Shown here: in pieces, positions 44,553-54,040 of the stretch | How positions within the stretch are numbered: the stretch's first letter is position 1 | Layout: every line of letters starts with the position of its first letter | Position numbers and translations under genes: made by a program | DNA from: Alkalispirillum mobile | Lineage (GTDB): Bacteria > Pseudomonadota > Gammaproteobacteria > Nitrococcales > Halorhodospiraceae | NCBI RefSeq assembly: GCF_003664325.1 | Contig: NZ_RCDA01000001.1 | Location: 1,116,001-1,180,000 of the forward strand | Direction: 5' to 3' | DNA length: 64,000 nucleotides | Notes under the pieces: model-generated | Seen by the model: only the letters and a program-made list of their open reading frames with translations | The model's database searches: none | What the model was told of the DNA's origin: nothing

Positions 44553-45542
44553 ATGGGCGATCACACCGCAATGCAGGCAGGCGTTGAGTACGCCGAGGCA
44601 CCGATAAACCACGCTGAGGACACACAGGGGTTCCTGCATGATGTCCTGGAAGGGCTGGCGCAATCACCGGCGATGCTGTCCCCCAAGTACTTCTACGATG
44701 CGACCGGCTCCCGGCTGTTTGATCGGATCTGCAAGTTGCCGGAGTACTACCTGACGCGCACGGAGATGGCGATTCTGGAGCGTTCAGCGCCAGCCATTGC
44801 CGACCAGCTCGGCCCCGGGGTGCTGCTGATCGAGCCCGGCAGCGGCAGCTGCGCCAAGGTGGGCCGACTATTGCGACACCTCTGCGCCCCCGCCGGCTAT
44901 GCCCCCGTCGAGATCTCCGGCGAGCACCTGCACGCCAATCTGTCGCATCTGCGCGGGGCATTCCCCGACCTGCCCATCACCCCGGTGTGCGCGGACTTCA
45001 CCACACCGTTCAGCCTCCCGTCGGACATCCCGGAAACGCGCCGACGGGTGGTGTTCTTCCCCGGCTCCACCATCGGCAACTTCCCGCCGGAGGCGGCGGT
45101 GGACCTGCTGCGCGGGTTCCGCGGGTTGCTGGACGACCGGGGCGGGCTGCTCCTCGGCGTGGACCGGCGCAAGGACCCGCGCATTCTGGAGGCCGCCTAC
45201 GACGATGCCGCCGGGGTGACCGCCGCGTTCAACCGAAACCTGCTGGTGCGCATGCGGGACGAGCTGGGCGCCGAGGTGAACCCGGCGGGCTTTCGCCACC
45301 GGGCGCTGTGGAATGACGAGTGCAGCCGCATCGAGATGCACCTGGTGAGCCGCGGGCGGCAGACCATCCGCGTTGGCGGCCGGACGCACGGGTTCCACGA
45401 CGATGAGCACATCGTCACCGAGTACAGCTACAAGTACTCCGCCGAGGGCATGCAGCGCCTCGCCGCGCAGGCGGGGTTCCGGGTCTCGGCACAGTGGAGC
45501 GATGACCGTGAATGGTTCAGCGTCCTCTGGCTCACGACGTGA
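44553..45542 (+). CDS. egtD: L-histidine N-alpha-methyltransferase EgtD
   Basis: A 329-residue SAM-dependent methyltransferase, length as in mycobacterial EgtD (321). Key blocks: LSPKYFYDATGSRLFDRICKL (read in parts), LIEPGSGSCAKVGRLL (SAM site), FFPGSTIGNFPPEAA, and the C-terminal TEYSYKYSAEG. It trimethylates histidine to hercynine, the first step of the pathway. It ends the egtC-egtB-DUF427-egtD run. The ribosome binding site is GGAGGGATGG. Downstream is a bidirectional terminator shared with a tRNA operon. Confidence 0.94.
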   Translation: MGDHTAMQAGVEYAEAPINHAEDTQGFLHDVLEGLAQSPAMLSPKYFYDATGSRLFDRICKLPEYYLTRTEMAILERSAPAIADQLGPGVLLIEPGSGSCAKVGRLLRHLCAPAGYAPVEISGEHLHANLSHLRGAFPDLPITPVCADFTTPFSLPSDIPETRRRVVFFPGSTIGNFPPEAAVDLLRGFRGLLDDRGGLLLGVDRRKDPRILEAAYDDAAGVTAAFNRNLLVRMRDELGAEVNPAGFRHRALWNDECSRIEMHLVSRGRQTIRVGGRTHGFHDDEHIVTEYSYKYSAEGMQRLAAQAGFRVSAQWSDDREWFSVLWLTT

Positions 45543-45624
45543 TCGCCCGGAGCTGCGACGCTTGCGGTGGCAGAACGCAGTAAGGGGCCGGTTTGGCTGG
45601 CGCGGGGGGTACTGACTGGAGGAA

Positions 45625-45651
45625 AACCGGCGGCTACGGATGTAACCGCCC
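45625..45651. terminator. Hairpin terminator between egtD and the tRNA operon
   Basis: GGCGG-C-TAC pairs with GTA-A-CCGCC around GGAT (45629-45650). On the minus strand it is followed by GGTTTTCC, directly after the tRNA-Lys gene; on the plus strand by GATTTTA after egtD. It can stop both convergent transcripts. Confidence 0.65.
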
Positions 45652-45659
45652 GATTTTAC

Positions 45660-45735
<76 letters not shown>

Positions 45736-45741
45736 TGAAGA

Positions 45742-45818
45742 TGGGGTGAGCGATGGGATTTGAACCCACGACCGCCGGAGCCACAATCCGGAGCTCTACC
45801 AACTGAGCTACGCCCACC
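45742..45818 (-). tRNA. tRNA-His (anticodon GTG)
   Basis: Includes encoded CCA and the extra 5' G (position -1, base 45818) that is special to tRNA-His and pairs with discriminator C73. The anticodon loop TTGTGGC gives GTG. T arm TGGGTTCAAATCCCA. Confidence 0.97.
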
Positions 45819-45856
45819 ATAATGCTTGTTACAACGCTGCCTGCGGGGCCGAAAAC

Positions 45857-45933
45857 TGGCGCGCCCGGCAGGACTCGAACCTGCAACCGTCGGCTTAGAA
45901 GGCCGATGCTCTATCCGATTGAGCTACGGGCGC
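45857..45933 (-). tRNA. tRNA-Arg (anticodon TCT)
   Basis: 77 nt with encoded CCA. Acceptor GCGCCCG/CGGGCGC, anticodon loop CTTCTAA giving TCT (codon AGA, rare in this GC-rich genome), T arm CAGGTTCGAGTCCTG. Confidence 0.97.
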
Positions 45934-45980
45934 TTGTTCGGTGCCCCGGCCCAGCCGACTTGGCCCTGCTTTGCAGGATT

Positions 45981-46057
45981 TGGTCGGGGTGGAGGGATTT
46001 GAACCCCCGACTTCCTGCTCCCAAAGCAGGAGCGCTACCAGACTGCGCTACACCCCG
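45981..46057 (-). tRNA. tRNA-Pro (anticodon TGG)
   Basis: 77 nt with encoded CCA. Acceptor CGGGGTG/CACCCCG, anticodon loop TTTGGGA giving TGG (codon CCA), T arm GGGGGTTCAAATCCCTC. First gene of the operon. Confidence 0.97.
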
Positions 46058-46098
46058 TTGCAATACCCGGCTGCCCGGGCAGCGTGATCGGGACGCAG

Positions 46099-46127
46099 AT
46101 AATACAACTGCCCCACAGCCGGGTCAA
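46099..46127 (-). promoter_or_regulatory. Predicted promoter of the tRNA operon
   Basis: TTGACC (46122-46127) and TATTAT (46099-46104) on the minus strand with exactly 17 bp between, about 40 bp before the first tRNA. The boxes match the sigma-70 consensus at five of six positions each. Confidence 0.75.
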
Positions 46128-46237
46128 ATGAAATTATGACCCAAGTTGAGGCAGCCGGTAGGGCGTGACAGAATTCGGGGCTTTCCAGTCACGGGCCGTC
46201 GCGGCCCCACCCTTCGCATCAATCAGCGGGTACCAGC

Positions 46238-47098
46238 ATGAGCGCACAGATTCTGGACGGTAAGGCCATCGCGGCAGAGCTGCGGGAGGACGTTCGCAAG
46301 CAGGTGGAGGCCCGCGTGGCCGCCGGTGGCCGCCAGCCGGGACTGGCCGTGGTGCTGGTGGGCGCCGACCCCGCCTCCACGGTGTACGTGGGCAAGAAGC
46401 GCCAGGCCTGCGAACAGCTGGGCATGCACTCCACCGCCCACGAGCTGCCCGCGGAGACCACCCAGGAGCAACTGCTGGCCCTGGTGGACGAACTGAACGG
46501 CCGCGACGAGATCGACGGCATACTGGTGCAACTCCCCCTGCCCGATCATATCGACGAGCAGACGGTGATCGACCGCATCAGCCCCGAAAAGGACGTGGAC
46601 GGCTTCCACCCGGTGAACATGGGCCGGCTGACCCTGCGCCTGTCGGGCCTGCGGCCCTGCACCCCGCACGGCGTCATGACCATGCTGGAGAAGACCGGCA
46701 TCGACCTGGTAGGCAAGGACGCGGTGATCATCGGCCAGTCCAACATCGTCGGCCGCCCCATGGCCATGGAGCTGTTGAACGCCCGCTGCACCATCACCAT
46801 CTGCCACAGCCGCACGCAGAACCTGGCCGAGCGGGTGAAGGCGGCGGATGTCGTGGTGGCCGCGGTGGGCCGGCCCGGGTTCGTGCCCGGCGACTGGATC
46901 AAGCCCGGGGCGATCGTCATCGACGTGGGCATTAACCGGCTGGAGTCGGGCAAGCTCACCGGCGACGTGGACTTCGAGGGCGCGAAGGAGAACGCCGGCT
47001 GGATCACCCCGGTGCCGGGCGGTGTCGGCCCCATGACCGTGGCAACGCTGATGGCCAACACCCTGGAGGCCGCCCGGGCCCGTGACAGCCGGGGCTGA
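46238..47098 (+). CDS. folD: Methylenetetrahydrofolate dehydrogenase/cyclohydrolase
   Basis: A 286-residue bifunctional enzyme of normal size. The catalytic lysine is in [16 protein letters not shown], and [22 protein letters not shown] and [13 protein letters not shown] are standard FolD blocks. It converts 5,10-methylene-THF to 10-formyl-THF, which feeds PurH (17.8 kb). Start at the ATG at 46238. It lies alone between the tRNA operon and a PilZ gene. Confidence 0.97.
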   Translation: MSAQILDGKAIAAELREDVRKQVEARVAAGGRQPGLAVVLVGADPASTVYVGKKRQACEQLGMHSTAHELPAETTQEQLLALVDELNGRDEIDGILVQLPLPDHIDEQTVIDRISPEKDVDGFHPVNMGRLTLRLSGLRPCTPHGVMTMLEKTGIDLVGKDAVIIGQSNIVGRPMAMELLNARCTITICHSRTQNLAERVKAADVVVAAVGRPGFVPGDWIKPGAIVIDVGINRLESGKLTGDVDFEGAKENAGWITPVPGGVGPMTVATLMANTLEAARARDSRG

Positions 47099-47192
47099 AC
47101 GGCTCTATAGTTGAGGCACTGCCGTTTCAGCCGACGGGCCGCGCGCCGCCGGTCGACGGCGCCGCTTCAAGCAACGGACAAGGGAAGGCCAG

Positions 47193-47567
47193 ATGACCGA
47201 CCAAGCAGACCGCCGGCGCTTCACCCGGGTGCGCTTCCAGGCCCCGGCCCGGCTGGACGGGCCCGATGGTGCCGTACCGGTTGAGGTGGTGGACCTGTCG
47301 ATGAAGGGCGCCATGCTGGCCGTGCCGGCGACCTGGGGCGAGACGGCCGAGGCGGAGGCGCTGTATACCCTGACCCTGAGCCTCACGGCAGAGGACCGGA
47401 TCGTCATGGAGCTGAAGCCGGCGCACCTGCACGGCAAGGTGATCGGCTTCCGGTGCGAGCGGATCGATGTGGACAGCCTGACCCTGCTGCGCCAACTGCT
47501 GGAGGCCAACTCCGGCGACGTGGAGCTGATCCACCGGGAGCTGGAGCAGCTGGCGCCTCAGGACTGA
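47193..47567 (+). CDS. PilZ domain protein
   Basis: A 124-residue single-domain PilZ protein. The c-di-GMP motifs are visible: RRRFTRVRF at the start (RxxxR) and DLSMKGAML in place of the usual D/NxSxxG. The last 30 residues are helical. Such proteins relay c-di-GMP to motility, polysaccharide or pilus systems; no partner lies next to it. It is 94 bp after folD and convergent with radA across 7 bp. Confidence 0.88.
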   Translation: MTDQADRRRFTRVRFQAPARLDGPDGAVPVEVVDLSMKGAMLAVPATWGETAEAEALYTLTLSLTAEDRIVMELKPAHLHGKVIGFRCERIDVDSLTLLRQLLEANSGDVELIHRELEQLAPQD

Positions 47568-47574
47568 CGGTGCG

Positions 47575-48930
47575 CTAGAACACGGCCTCCATGGCCTCCT
47601 GCAGCCGCTCCACGCCGACCACCTCCAGCCCCTCCGGCAGCTTCCGCGGCCGGTTCTTGCGCGGCACGATGGCGCGACGAAAGCCGTGCTTGGCGGCCTC
47701 CAGCAACCGCTCCTCGCCGTTGGGCACCGGGCGGATCTCGCCGGCGAGCCCGATTTCCCCGAACACCACCGTATCCAATGGCAGCGGCCGGTCACGCAGG
47801 CTGGAGAGCACTGCCAGCACTGCCGGCAGGTCGCTGGCGGTCTCGCTGACCCGCACACCCCCGACCACGTTCAGAAAGACGTCCAGCCCGTGCATGGCCA
47901 CGCCACCGTGGCGGGCCAGCACGGCCAGCAACAGCGACAAGCGGTTGCCATCCAGCCCCACGGCCACCCGGCGCGGGTTGCTCAGGGGGCTGTCGGCCAC
48001 CAGCGCCTGCACCTCCACCATGAGCGGTCGGCTGCCCTCGCGGGTGACGGTCACCAGACTGCCGGGCACCGCCGATTCATGGCGGGACAAAAAGATGGCC
48101 GAGGGGTTGCGCACCTCCTTCAGACCGTCCTCCTGCATGGCGAAGACGCCCAGCTCGTTGGCCGCGCCAAAGCGGTTCTTCACCGCCCGCAGCAGGCGGA
48201 AGCGGCTGCCGGAGTCGCTCTCGAAGTAGAGCACGGTATCGACCATGTGCTCCAGCACCCGGGGCCCGGCCAGCGCCCCCTCCTTGGTGACATGTCCCAC
48301 CAGGAAGAGCGCGGTACCGCTACGCTTGGCGTAGCGCACCAGCTGGGCGGCGGACTCGCGCACCTGGGAGACGGAGCCGGGGGCGGACTGTAGCGCCTCG
48401 GTGAAGACGGTCTGCACCGAGTCCACCACCATCACCCGGGGCCGACGGGCCTCGGCGGTGGCCAGCATGGCCTCGACACTGGTCTCCGCCAGCACCTCCA
48501 GCCGGTCCCGGGGCAGCCCCAGCCGGCTGGCGCGCAGGGCCACCTGCTGCAGCGACTCCTCGCCGGTGACATAGAGGGCGGCGTGGTCCCGCGCGAGGTT
48601 GGAGAGGGTCTGCAACAGCAGGGTGGACTTTCCAATGCCCGGATCGCCCCCCAGGAGGATGACCGCGCCGTTGACCAACCCGCCGCCAAGCACCCGGTCC
48701 AGTTCCCGCGAGTCGGTGCGATGGCGGGCCTCCTCTTCCAGCGAGACCTGGTCCAGGGTCTGCACGGCGGAGCGGGCGGCAAGACCCACGCGCCCTTTGC
48801 CCGGGGCCGCCGGTGCGCGGGTGGTCTCCTCCAGGGTGTTCCAGGCCCCGCAGTCGGGGCACTGGCCCTGCCACTTGGGGGTGATGCCCCCGCAGTCGGT
48901 GCAGACGAATTCGGTCTTGGTACGGGCCAT
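47575..48930 (-). CDS. radA: DNA repair protein RadA
   Basis: A 451-residue protein: C4 zinc finger (Cys10, Cys13, Cys24, Cys27), RecA-like ATPase with Walker A GGDPGIGKST, the RadA-specific KNRFGAANELGVF block, and a C-terminal Lon-like domain from about residue 300. RadA drives branch migration of recombination intermediates. The ATG at 48930 is right: the open frame continues more than 170 codons upstream across the alr gene, but without homology. It follows alr by 50 bp. Confidence 0.95.
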   Translation of the reverse strand: MARTKTEFVCTDCGGITPKWQGQCPDCGAWNTLEETTRAPAAPGKGRVGLAARSAVQTLDQVSLEEEARHRTDSRELDRVLGGGLVNGAVILLGGDPGIGKSTLLLQTLSNLARDHAALYVTGEESLQQVALRASRLGLPRDRLEVLAETSVEAMLATAEARRPRVMVVDSVQTVFTEALQSAPGSVSQVRESAAQLVRYAKRSGTALFLVGHVTKEGALAGPRVLEHMVDTVLYFESDSGSRFRLLRAVKNRFGAANELGVFAMQEDGLKEVRNPSAIFLSRHESAVPGSLVTVTREGSRPLMVEVQALVADSPLSNPRRVAVGLDGNRLSLLLAVLARHGGVAMHGLDVFLNVVGGVRVSETASDLPAVLAVLSSLRDRPLPLDTVVFGEIGLAGEIRPVPNGEERLLEAAKHGFRRAIVPRKNRPRKLPEGLEVVGVERLQEAMEAVF

Positions 48931-48980
48931 GGTTGCGTTTCGCGGTTCCTGTGACAGTTCCGGCGGACCGGCTGCGGTAC

Positions 48981-50084
48981 TCAGGTCCGGGGTTGGCTCT
49001 CGACCACCTGGCGCGGTGCGCGCGGCGTGACCTGGCAGAACAGTTCGTAGGCGATGGTGCCGGCGCGGTCGGCCACGGTCTCCGCCGGCAGACCGTCGCC
49101 CCAGAGCACCACCCGGGCACCGGGCCGGGCCTGTGGGCAGGGGCGCAGGTCCACGGTAATCAGGTCCATGGAGACGCGCCCAAGCAGTTGTGTTTCGACA
49201 CCATCCACGAGGAGCGGCGTGCCACTGGGGGCGTGGCGGGGGTAGCCATCCCCGTAGCCGATGGCCGCCACCCCCACCGGCATGGCCTCCGGGCAACGCC
49301 AGGTGCTGCCGTAGCCGATGGGTGCGCCGGCGGGGAGCTGCTTGACGCTGATCAGGCCGCTTTCCAGGGTCATAACCGGGCGCAGGTCGGGGCGCGCACG
49401 GCCCTGGTCGACAAAGGGCGTGGCGCCGTAGAGCGAAATGCCCGGCCGAACCCAGTCGCAATGGGCGGCGGGCCAGCCCAGCGTGCCGGCGGAGTTGGCC
49501 GCGCTGCGCGGCCCGGGCAGGCCGGCGCAGGCCTGCTCGAAGGTGCGGAGCTGTTCCGGGGTTCGCGGGCTGTCGCGATCGTCGGCCTCGGCCAGGTGGG
49601 TGAGAAAGCCGATCTCGCGAATACCGGGCAGCGCCGACAGGCGGCGGTGCACCCCGGCCACCTCGTCGGGCAGAAAGCCCAGCCGGTGCATGCCGCTGTC
49701 GACCTTGATCCAGATATCCAGCGGCTCATGGTGGCCGGCGGCCGCCAGGGCCTCCACCTGCCAGTGGGAGTGGATAACGGGCTGGAAGGCCTCGCGGGCG
49801 TGCAGCGGGATCTCGTCGGCGGAGAAGAAGCCGCCCAGCAACACCACGGGTTGCGTGGCACCTGCGGCGCGGATTGGCCGCGCCTCGTCCACACCGCTGA
49901 CGGCGAAGCACTCGGCCTCGGGCATGAGGGTGCGTGCCACCCGCTCCAGCCCGTGGCCGTAGCCATCGCCCTTGATGACCGCCATCACACGGGCATCGGA
50001 GGCACTGGCGCGCAGCACCCGGTAGTTGTGACGCAGGGCGTCCAGTGAGATTCGTGCCCGGGTTGGCCTGGCCTCGCCGCGCAT
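48981..50084 (-). CDS. alr: Alanine racemase
   Basis: A 367-residue PLP enzyme of the Alr type. The PLP lysine is Lys38 in AVIKGDGYGHG (the more usual motif is VKADAYGHG), and the second catalytic tyrosine lies in PIGYGSTWRC; GRVSMDLITVDL is the third conserved block. It makes D-alanine for peptidoglycan. The ATG at 50084 follows AGGGAGGGGG; an upstream in-frame start at 50168 would overlap dnaB by 50 bp. dnaB-alr-radA order is common in this group. Confidence 0.93.
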   Translation of the reverse strand: MRGEARPTRARISLDALRHNYRVLRASASDARVMAVIKGDGYGHGLERVARTLMPEAECFAVSGVDEARPIRAAGATQPVVLLGGFFSADEIPLHAREAFQPVIHSHWQVEALAAAGHHEPLDIWIKVDSGMHRLGFLPDEVAGVHRRLSALPGIREIGFLTHLAEADDRDSPRTPEQLRTFEQACAGLPGPRSAANSAGTLGWPAAHCDWVRPGISLYGATPFVDQGRARPDLRPVMTLESGLISVKQLPAGAPIGYGSTWRCPEAMPVGVAAIGYGDGYPRHAPSGTPLLVDGVETQLLGRVSMDLITVDLRPCPQARPGARVVLWGDGLPAETVADRAGTIAYELFCQVTPRAPRQVVESQPRT

Positions 50085-50118
50085 CAGCGCCCCCTCCCTG
50101 CCCCGTCGCGGTGCCGGC

Positions 50119-51507
50119 TCATTCGGGCATCCCGCCGGCGGGGTAGTATTCCTCGATGTGGTTCTCAAAGCGCGTGAACCGGCCCAGGAAGGTGAGCTTC
50201 ACCGTGCCGATGGGGCCGTTACGCTGCTTGCCGATAATGATCTCCGCCACGCCCTTCTCCGGCGTGTCCGGGTTGTACACCTCGTCCCGGTAGATAAAGA
50301 CGATCACGTCTGCATCCTGCTCAATCGCGCCAGATTCGCGAAGATCGGACATGACCGGACGCTTGTTGGGGCGCTGTTCCAGCGAGCGGTTGAGCTGGGA
50401 CAGGGCGATGACCGGGACGTCCAGTTCCTTGGCGATGCCCTTGAGGGAGCGGGAGATCTCGGAGAGCTCCTGGGCGCGGTTCTCCTTGGCACCGGGCACC
50501 TGCATCAGCTGCAGGTAATCGATAACGATCAGCCCGAGCCCATGTTCGCGCTTGAGCCGGCGGGCGCGGGCGCGCATCTCCGAGGGCGATAGCCCGGGGG
50601 TATCGTCGATGAACAGCTTGGCCTGGGAGAGCAGGCTTAGGGTAGACGTGAGCCGTGGCCAGTCGTCATCCTCCAGCCGGCCGGAGCGAATGCGTTGCAG
50701 TTCCACCCGCCCCAGCGAGGAGAGCATACGCATGGCCAGCGAATCGCCCGGCATCTCCATGCTGAATACCGCCGTGGGCGCGTCCTGCTTCATGGCCGCA
50801 TGTTCGACGATATTCATCGCCCACGTGGTCTTGCCCATCGACGGGCGTCCTGCAACGATGACCAGGTCGCCGTCCTGCAGGCCGGAGGTCATGCGGTCGA
50901 AGTCGTCGAACCCGGTGGCCAGGCCGGTGACCTCGCCCTCCTGGCGGTAGAGCTGGTCGATGCGCTCCACCACGCCCGGCAGCAGCTCCTTCAGCCCGCG
51001 GAAGCCCTGCTTGTGCCGGCCGGTTTGCTCGGCGATGCGGAAGATATTGCGCTCGGCCTCGTCCAGCAGGGTCTTGCTGTCGCGGCCCTCGGGCTGGAAC
51101 GCGCTCTGCACCACGTCGGTACCGACGCGGATAAGCTGCCGCATGACGGAGCGCTCGCGGACGATGTCCGCGTAGGCTTTGATGTTGGCGGCACTGGGGG
51201 TGTCGCTGGCCAGCGCACCCAGGTAGGCCATGCCGCCGGCAGCCTCCAGCAGCTCGTTGTTCTTCAGCCACTCGGAGATGGTGACCGCGTCCACCGGGTG
51301 GCCTTCGTCGGCCATGGTGGCAATAGCCCGCCAGATCAGACGGTGATCGCGGCGGTAGAAGTCCTCCTCGGTGACCCGGTCCGCAACCTGGTCCCAGGCG
51401 TTATTGTCCAGCATCAGGCCGCCGAGGACGGCCTGCTCCGCCTCTAGCGAGTGCGGCGGGACCTTGAGGGCTTCTGTCTCAGCGCTATCGGAAGGGTTCT
51501 GCACCAT
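50119..51507 (-). CDS. dnaB: Replicative DNA helicase DnaB
   Basis: A 462-residue protein: N-terminal domain starting LKVPPHSLEAEQAVLGG, linker, and RecA-like C-terminal domain with Walker A AGRPSMGKTT and DYLQLM. It is the hexameric replication helicase. No intein is present. The ATG at 51507 is preferred; one at 51540 is also possible and adds eleven residues. It lies between rplI and alr. Confidence 0.96.
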   Translation of the reverse strand: MVQNPSDSAETEALKVPPHSLEAEQAVLGGLMLDNNAWDQVADRVTEEDFYRRDHRLIWRAIATMADEGHPVDAVTISEWLKNNELLEAAGGMAYLGALASDTPSAANIKAYADIVRERSVMRQLIRVGTDVVQSAFQPEGRDSKTLLDEAERNIFRIAEQTGRHKQGFRGLKELLPGVVERIDQLYRQEGEVTGLATGFDDFDRMTSGLQDGDLVIVAGRPSMGKTTWAMNIVEHAAMKQDAPTAVFSMEMPGDSLAMRMLSSLGRVELQRIRSGRLEDDDWPRLTSTLSLLSQAKLFIDDTPGLSPSEMRARARRLKREHGLGLIVIDYLQLMQVPGAKENRAQELSEISRSLKGIAKELDVPVIALSQLNRSLEQRPNKRPVMSDLRESGAIEQDADVIVFIYRDEVYNPDTPEKGVAEIIIGKQRNGPIGTVKLTFLGRFTRFENHIEEYYPAGGMPE

Positions 51508-51606
51508 ATCACCGAGCGGATCGCGGACCGGCCCCGGCATTGTACCGCGCTAATGGCGCGACGGCATGCCGGGGCGCGGGTCGCGTGGCCTGCGCGTGGG
51601 CGCCGC

Positions 51607-52062
51607 TCAGGCCTCGTCGCCGCCCTGCACCACGATCTTGACCATGGCGGTCACGTCGGTGTGCAGGCCGAGCTCCAGCTCGTACTCGCCGGTGACGCGG
51701 ATCGGGCCCTCGGGCATCCGCACCTCACGGCGCTCCACCTCGACGCCGGCGGCGGTGATGGCATCGGCCACGTCCTGGGTACCGACGGAGCCGAACAGCT
51801 TGCCCTCGTCACCGCTCTTGGCGCTGATGGTGACGGACAGCCCCTCGAGCTGCTCCTTGCGGGCCTCGGCCGCGGCCAGGACCTCCTGGGCCTGACGCTC
51901 GAGTTCGGCACGCCGCTCTTCGAAGTAGCGGATGTTTTCCTGGGTGGCCGGCTTGGCCTTGCCCTGGGGCAGCAGGTAGTTGCGGCCGTAGCCCGCACGG
52001 ACCTTCACGCGATCACCCAGATCACCCAGGTTGGCCACCTTTTCCAGCAGTATGACTTCCAT
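51607..52062 (-). CDS. rplI: 50S ribosomal protein L9
   Basis: A 151-residue protein of standard length: N-terminal domain [19 protein letters not shown] with the conserved [13 protein letters not shown], a long connecting helix, and the C-terminal domain. Last ribosomal gene of rpsF-priB-rpsR-DUF2232-rplI. Start at 52062. Confidence 0.97.
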   Translation of the reverse strand: MEVILLEKVANLGDLGDRVKVRAGYGRNYLLPQGKAKPATQENIRYFEERRAELERQAQEVLAAAEARKEQLEGLSVTISAKSGDEGKLFGSVGTQDVADAITAAGVEVERREVRMPEGPIRVTGEYELELGLHTDVTAMVKIVVQGGDEA

Positions 52063-52102
52063 CGTTCTCAGACCTCGACAGTCGGAATGTAGACCCGCGC
52101 AC

Positions 52103-52981
52103 TCAGCCCGGGTAATCGTTCTGATCCTGATCGTCCAGCTTGCGGCGCCACTTGAACAGGGCATCCGCAATGCCGATCAGGGCCACCAACTGAAACACGA
52201 TCGGCATCAGCAGATAGGCCGTCACCAGCCAGGCCACGCTCATGCCCCGCGCCTTGACGAAGGCGTGGGCCACGGCCATGGCCTGCACCGCAAACAGTGC
52301 GCTGGCCACCAGGGCCAGGTCAGCCACCAGGCCGACTCCGGTGAACATGCTGGCAGCGACCAGCATCAGCGCCAGAATGCCCGCCTCCCGGCCCAGGTCC
52401 AGGCCGTGGAACTCGGCCTGGAAGCCACCCGGGTTGTAGAGCAGCGCCTGCCACCAGCGGCCCAGCAGGAGCGCCAGCAGCGCAGCCCCCATGAGCCCCA
52501 CGGCCCAGAAGCCGGTCATCCGCGGCAGCATGCTCTCGTCGAACATCTGCCAGGTGGGGTCGCCCTCCGGCATGCCCCCGAGGATGCCGTCCATGACCTC
52601 ACGCCAGTAGGCGTGCAGATCGCCGTGCATCAGGTGCAGGCTGAGCACCGCCAGCCCGCCCAGCACCCCGAGGATCTGCAGGGTGGCGCTCAGCGAGACC
52701 GTTCGCCGCAGCCAGAAGGCCAGCAGCAGCACCGGCGCCCAGAGCTCGATCCCCAGCTGGAACGCCGGGGCTGGCGTGCCCATCAGCAGCCAGTAGAGCG
52801 CCCCCAATCCGGCGAGGGCCGGTACCGCGACACCCAGGCCATCGGCGACCCCGCGGCGCAGGGTCACCAGGGCCAGTACGGCGGCACCGACCCACCCCAG
52901 CAGGGGCACCAGACCGGCGCCGGCCGCCACGGCCACCGCCTGCCAGCGCCCACCCATCACGAAGGTGGCGAGACCGCGCAT
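52103..52981 (-). CDS. DUF2232-like membrane protein in the S6-S18-L9 operon
   Basis: A 292-residue protein with about eight hydrophobic helices and a charged C-terminal end ([17 protein letters not shown]). Such a YybS/DUF2232-type gene is found between rpsR and rplI in many gammaproteobacteria, so position supports the family. Function is unknown. It lies 23 bp after rpsR and 40 bp before rplI on the same strand. Confidence 0.82.
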   Translation of the reverse strand: MRGLATFVMGGRWQAVAVAAGAGLVPLLGWVGAAVLALVTLRRGVADGLGVAVPALAGLGALYWLLMGTPAPAFQLGIELWAPVLLLAFWLRRTVSLSATLQILGVLGGLAVLSLHLMHGDLHAYWREVMDGILGGMPEGDPTWQMFDESMLPRMTGFWAVGLMGAALLALLLGRWWQALLYNPGGFQAEFHGLDLGREAGILALMLVAASMFTGVGLVADLALVASALFAVQAMAVAHAFVKARGMSVAWLVTAYLLMPIVFQLVALIGIADALFKWRRKLDDQDQNDYPG

Positions 52982-53004
52982 GACCTATCTGCCGTGACCG
53001 CGAA

Positions 53005-53229
53005 TCAGTGGCGGTCGGTGTAGGGCAGCAGGGCCAGGTAACGGGCCCGCTTGATGGCCCGGGCCAGCTGACGCTGGTAGCGGGCGCTGGTGCCGGTGAT
53101 CCGGCTCGGGACGATCTTGCCCGTTTCGGTGACGTAGTTGCGCAGGGTGTTGAGATCCTTGTAGTCGATCTCTTTCACACCCTCGGCGGTGAAGCGGCAG
53201 TACTTGCGGCGACGGAAGAAGCGTGCCAT
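53005..53229 (-). CDS. rpsR: 30S ribosomal protein S18
   Basis: A 74-residue protein: [22 protein letters not shown] at the start (read in parts) and [23 protein letters not shown] in the core, both typical of S18. It pairs with S6 in the 30S platform. It lies 5 bp after priB. Confidence 0.97.
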   Translation of the reverse strand: MARFFRRRKYCRFTAEGVKEIDYKDLNTLRNYVTETGKIVPSRITGTSARYQRQLARAIKRARYLALLPYTDRH

Positions 53230-53234
53230 GTCGA

Positions 53235-53576
53235 TTACTCCTGATGATGTTCTTCGGTTGTGTCCAGCCGGGTGATGCGCCGGGCGCAGAGGATCAGCTT
53301 GTAGTCCTCGCGCTGGTCGGTACGCGCCAGGTAGCCCCGGACTTCCAGCGGTGTACCGGCGGGCAACTGGCCCAACCCCTCGCAGAGCGCCTTGCCGGCG
53401 GCCCTGACCCCCAGCCGCAGTGTCTGGCTGCGGGGCACCCCGGCCTCGATCTGCTCCGACTGGTGGTCCAGCGCGAAGCGGGCGATGGGGATGCCGGCGG
53501 GGGACTCGCGGAGGCTGACCCGGTCGACCAGCACCCCGGTGAAGATCACCCGGTTACTGGGCTGCCCGTCGGGCAC
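53235..53576 (-). CDS. priB: Primosomal replication protein N
   Basis: A 113-residue OB-fold protein (E. coli PriB is 104). [11 protein letters not shown] and [19 protein letters not shown] match the family. PriB helps load the replication machinery at stalled forks and lies, as usual, between rpsF and rpsR. It is 11 bp after rpsF. Confidence 0.92.
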   Translation of the reverse strand: MPDGQPSNRVIFTGVLVDRVSLRESPAGIPIARFALDHQSEQIEAGVPRSQTLRLGVRAAGKALCEGLGQLPAGTPLEVRGYLARTDQREDYKLILCARRITRLDTTEEHHQE

Positions 53577-53587
53577 CGGGACGGGCC

Positions 53588-53947
53588 TCAGGCCTCGGCC
53601 TTGCGGTCGCCCTCTTCCTCGTCCTTCTCCTGGCTGCGCGCCAGCGGGGAGGCCTCGGTCACGGCCTCTTCACGGCTGAGGACCATGTTCCGGATGACGG
53701 CGTCGTTGAAGCGGAACAGCGATTCCAGCTCGTCCAGCTCGTCCTTGCCGCACTCGACGTTCATCAGGACGTAATGGGCCTTGATGAGCTTGTTGATCGG
53801 GTAGGCGAGCTGCCGGCGACCCCAGTCTTCCAGGCGGTGCACCTTGCCGCCCTTGGACTCGACGATGCCGGTGTAGCGCTCGATCATCGAGGGCACCTGC
53901 TCGCTCTGGTCCGGATGGACCATGAAAACGATTTCGTAGTGTCGCAT
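53588..53947 (-). CDS. rpsF: 30S ribosomal protein S6
   Basis: A 119-residue protein with [18 protein letters not shown] and [20 protein letters not shown], typical of S6. The C-terminal tail is acidic and ends [12 protein letters not shown], so the last residue is alanine. E. coli RimK adds glutamates to an S6 that ends in glutamate; a rimB-rimK pair is present in this window. Start at 53947 with AAAGGAGTG. Confidence 0.96.
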   Translation of the reverse strand: MRHYEIVFMVHPDQSEQVPSMIERYTGIVESKGGKVHRLEDWGRRQLAYPINKLIKAHYVLMNVECGKDELDELESLFRFNDAVIRNMVLSREEAVTEASPLARSQEKDEEEGDRKAEA

Positions 53948-53982
53948 TTTCACTCCTTTCGGGTATCCGGCCGACTTTGCGT

Positions 53983-54006
53983 TGCCGGCCTGAACAGCCT
54001 CCGGCA
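53983..54006 (-). promoter_or_regulatory. Leader hairpin upstream of rpsF
   Basis: In the rpsF leader (minus strand) TGCCGG and CCGGCA enclose a 12-nt loop, 35 bp before the start codon. S6:S18 autoregulate such leaders in many bacteria, with a CCG-containing hairpin. The match is only structural, so this is a suggestion. Confidence 0.3.
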
Positions 54007-54040
54007 TACAACCGTGAGGCAAGGTTTTGACAAGCGCGCA

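Noticed and set aside
48931-49461. Long N-terminal extension of radA
   Set aside because: The frame stays open over more than 170 codons but lies inside alr in another frame; homology begins with the zinc finger at 48930.
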